Assembly: GCA_964543235.1 (NCBI GenBank)
Contig: CAZIXE010000009.1
Span: forward strand, 1-64,000
Length of the DNA stretch: 64,000 nt
Direction of reading: 5' to 3'
Origin: JANMMJ01 sp964543235
GTDB lineage: Bacteria; Pseudomonadota; Alphaproteobacteria; Rhizobiales; Aestuariivirgaceae
Numbering within the stretch: the first letter of the stretch is position 1; every line of letters begins with the position of its first letter. Positions 62,629 through 64,000 of this stretch are shown in pieces. Both the position numbers and the translations under genes were made by a program. The notes under the pieces are model-generated. The model did no database searches. It was not told the DNA's origin and saw only the letters and a program-made list of their open reading frames with translations.

Positions 62629-63339
62629 ATGCGCCGCGCCGACCGGCTCCTGCAGCTCATCCAAATCCTCCGCCGCCACCGGCGGCCGGTCACCGGCGAT
62701 TCGATTGCTGGTGAACTCGAAGTGTCGCTGCGCACCGTCTACCGCGACATCGCCGCGCTCATCGGCGAAGGCGTGCCGGTCCGGGGCGAGGCGGGCGTTG
62801 GCTATGTGCTGGGCGAGGGCTACGATTTGCCGCCGCTCATGTTCACCGCCGACGAGCTCGAAGCCGTCATGCTGGGGCTGCGCTGGGTGGCGCGGCGGGG
62901 CGATGCGCAATTGTCGCGCGCCGCCCTCGATACGGTGGCCAAGATCGGCACGGTGCTGCCGGCCCAGCTCAAGCCGTTCCTCTACGATGCCAGCCTGCTG
63001 GTGCCGCCGAACACGGTGCTGCCGGACAGCATCGACGTGGCGCAGTTCCGCACCGCCATCCGCGAGGGCCGCAAGGTCGCATTGCACTACCGGAGTGCCG
63101 AAGACGCGGTGACCGAGCGCGTCATCTGGCCGATCGCCATTGCCTATTTCGATGCCAGCCGTCTCGTCATCGCCTGGTGCGAGCTGCGCCAGGATTTCCG
63201 GTCGTTCCGTTCCGACCGCATGATTGCCGCCGAGATCCTCAAAGACCGCTATCCGCAGCGGCGCGCCCGGCTGCTCAAGCAGTGGAGCGAGCAGATGCGG
63301 GCCGCCGAGGGCGTGCAGATGACCGATGTCTTCGCCTAG
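62629..63339 (+). CDS. YafY family HTH/WYL transcriptional regulator
   Basis: A 236-residue regulator: N-terminal helix-turn-helix (about residues 20-60, SIAGELEVSLRTVYRDIAAL) and a WYL domain (about 135-215, GRKVALHYRSAEDAVTERVI, then ASRLVIAWCELRQDFRSFR) that may bind a nucleic-acid or small ligand. A perfect palindrome lies just upstream. Its stop overlaps the convergent purN end by 4 nt. Confidence 0.87.
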   Translation: MRRADRLLQLIQILRRHRRPVTGDSIAGELEVSLRTVYRDIAALIGEGVPVRGEAGVGYVLGEGYDLPPLMFTADELEAVMLGLRWVARRGDAQLSRAALDTVAKIGTVLPAQLKPFLYDASLLVPPNTVLPDSIDVAQFRTAIREGRKVALHYRSAEDAVTERVIWPIAIAYFDASRLVIAWCELRQDFRSFRSDRMIAAEILKDRYPQRRARLLKQWSEQMRAAEGVQMTDVFA

Positions 63340-63986
63340 GCAGACGGCACGATCAGGCTTCCCGTGGCGGGATAGGCCCCGGCCCACACCGCCTTTTCGC
63401 CCTCGACCCGGACCTGCCCCGCAGCCACGGCGGCAAGGGCGCGCGGATACAGGATGTGTTCGACGCCAAGAACCCGCGCGGCCAGCGTGTCCGGACTGTC
63501 GCCGGCCAGGACCGGAACGGCCGCCTGGGCAATGATCGGCCCGGCATCGACATCGTGGCGCACGAAATGCACGGTGCAGCCATGGACCCTGACGCCGTCG
63601 GCAATGGCCCGCGCATGGGTGTCGAGGCCCGGGTAGGCGGGGAGGAGCGAGGGGTGAATGTTGATCATGCGGTCGCGCCAGGCATCGACAAGCTGCGCGG
63701 TCATGATGCGCATGAAACCGGCACAGGCGACGATCTCGATGCCGCGGGCTCCCAGCGCCCGGTCGAGTTCGGCATCGAAGTCCCGGCGCAACGCAAAGCG
63801 GCGGTGGTCGATGAGCAGTGTCTCGATGCCAGCGGCTGCGGCCGCCTCGAGACCTGCGGCATCGGGCCGGTTAGCGATGACAAGGGCGATTTCGGCGGGA
63901 TAGGCGGGCGCCTTGGCCGCGGCGATCAGCGCCTGCATGTTGGAGCCGCGGCCCGAAATCAGGATCGCCGTGCGCTTCTTGGGCAT
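63336..63986 (-). CDS. purN: Phosphoribosylglycinamide formyltransferase
   Basis: A 216-residue purine synthesis enzyme that transfers formyl from 10-formyltetrahydrofolate to GAR. ILISGRGSNMQALI is the N-terminal signature, INIHPSLLPAYPGLDTHARA the catalytic Asn/His segment, and GCTVHFVRHDVDAGPIIAQ carries the catalytic Asp. Its ATG overlaps the stop of the upstream gene by one base (TGATG), as in purMN operons. Confidence 0.95.
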   Translation of the reverse strand: MPKKRTAILISGRGSNMQALIAAAKAPAYPAEIALVIANRPDAAGLEAAAAAGIETLLIDHRRFALRRDFDAELDRALGARGIEIVACAGFMRIMTAQLVDAWRDRMINIHPSLLPAYPGLDTHARAIADGVRVHGCTVHFVRHDVDAGPIIAQAAVPVLAGDSPDTLAARVLGVEHILYPRALAAVAAGQVRVEGEKAVWAGAYPATGSLIVPSA

Positions 63987-64000
63987 CAGGCGAGGTTGAG
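63986..64000 (-). CDS. purM: Partial CDS: last codons of the gene upstream of purN, probably purM
   Basis: Only the codons LNLA and a TGA stop are in the window. The one-base overlap with purN and the conserved purM-purN order make the phosphoribosylformylglycinamidine cyclo-ligase gene likely; the sequence itself is too short to prove it. Confidence 0.35.
   Translation of the reverse strand, partial: LNLA

Overview
The window reads as a high-GC alphaproteobacterial chromosome, most likely of the order Hyphomicrobiales (Rhizobiales). Pointers are the extended-tail ribosomal protein S21, the sfsA-map-radC block, DUF2585, the GTTC-N7-GTTC type of LexA box, and dense gene packing with many ATGA overlaps. 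No insertion sequence, integrase or CRISPR array was seen. One tRNA gene, Leu(TAA), is present. All calls come from reading the sequence; no database search was made.

Region by region. 1-5.7 kb: a carnitine-type catabolic cluster on the minus strand (start of an NDP-forming acyl-CoA synthetase, acyl-CoA dehydrogenase, SDR, Sel1 protein, CdhA-like dehydrogenase, CdhC-like beta-keto acid cleavage enzyme) facing a divergent CdhR-like regulator, with a 21-bp-period direct repeat between them. 5.8-9.9 kb: two tandem 128-aa secreted paralogues with a 45-aa mini-protein between them, an RTX protein, DUF2585, a thioesterase and DUF4864. 10.1-18.7 kb: a form II CO-dehydrogenase-like molybdenum hydroxylase operon (small, large and medium subunits, MoxR ATPase, VWA protein, split XdhC, MoeA-MobA fusion). 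18.6-24.4 kb: housekeeping genes (radC, map, sfsA, a molybdopterin-binding-domain protein) and a hybrid histidine kinase.

24.5-31.7 kb: two near-identical xanthine phosphoribosyltransferase genes flank about 6.2 kb of lower-GC DNA whose genes all lie on the minus strand (envelope and secreted proteins, AI-2E-family permease, YkuD L,D-transpeptidase, LysR regulator). 31.7-49.9 kb: YjbR protein, tRNA-Leu, DUF4242 with LysR, MFS transporter, phytase-like esterase, GGDEF-EAL protein, two class III aminotransferases, nitronate monooxygenase, a second hybrid kinase, a compact run of overlapping GNAT/AlkZ-like/GNAT genes next to a zinc-finger protein, hydrolase, rpsU and cspA.

50.2-62.5 kb holds the least familiar material: two periplasmic ankyrin-repeat/cytochrome c fusion proteins of nearly the same length that share a CLxC pair inside an ankyrin repeat, a further secreted ankyrin protein, a membrane-anchored SARP-like/TolB-like/TPR protein, a YHS protein, a frameshifted small secreted gene, a nuclease, a molybdopterin oxidoreductase, DUF1326 and GST genes, and an uncharacterised gene behind a textbook alphaproteobacterial SOS promoter. 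A 35-bp sequence with a strong palindrome occurs both upstream of gst and upstream of the YafY/WYL regulator gene. The right edge carries purN and the last codons of what is probably purM.
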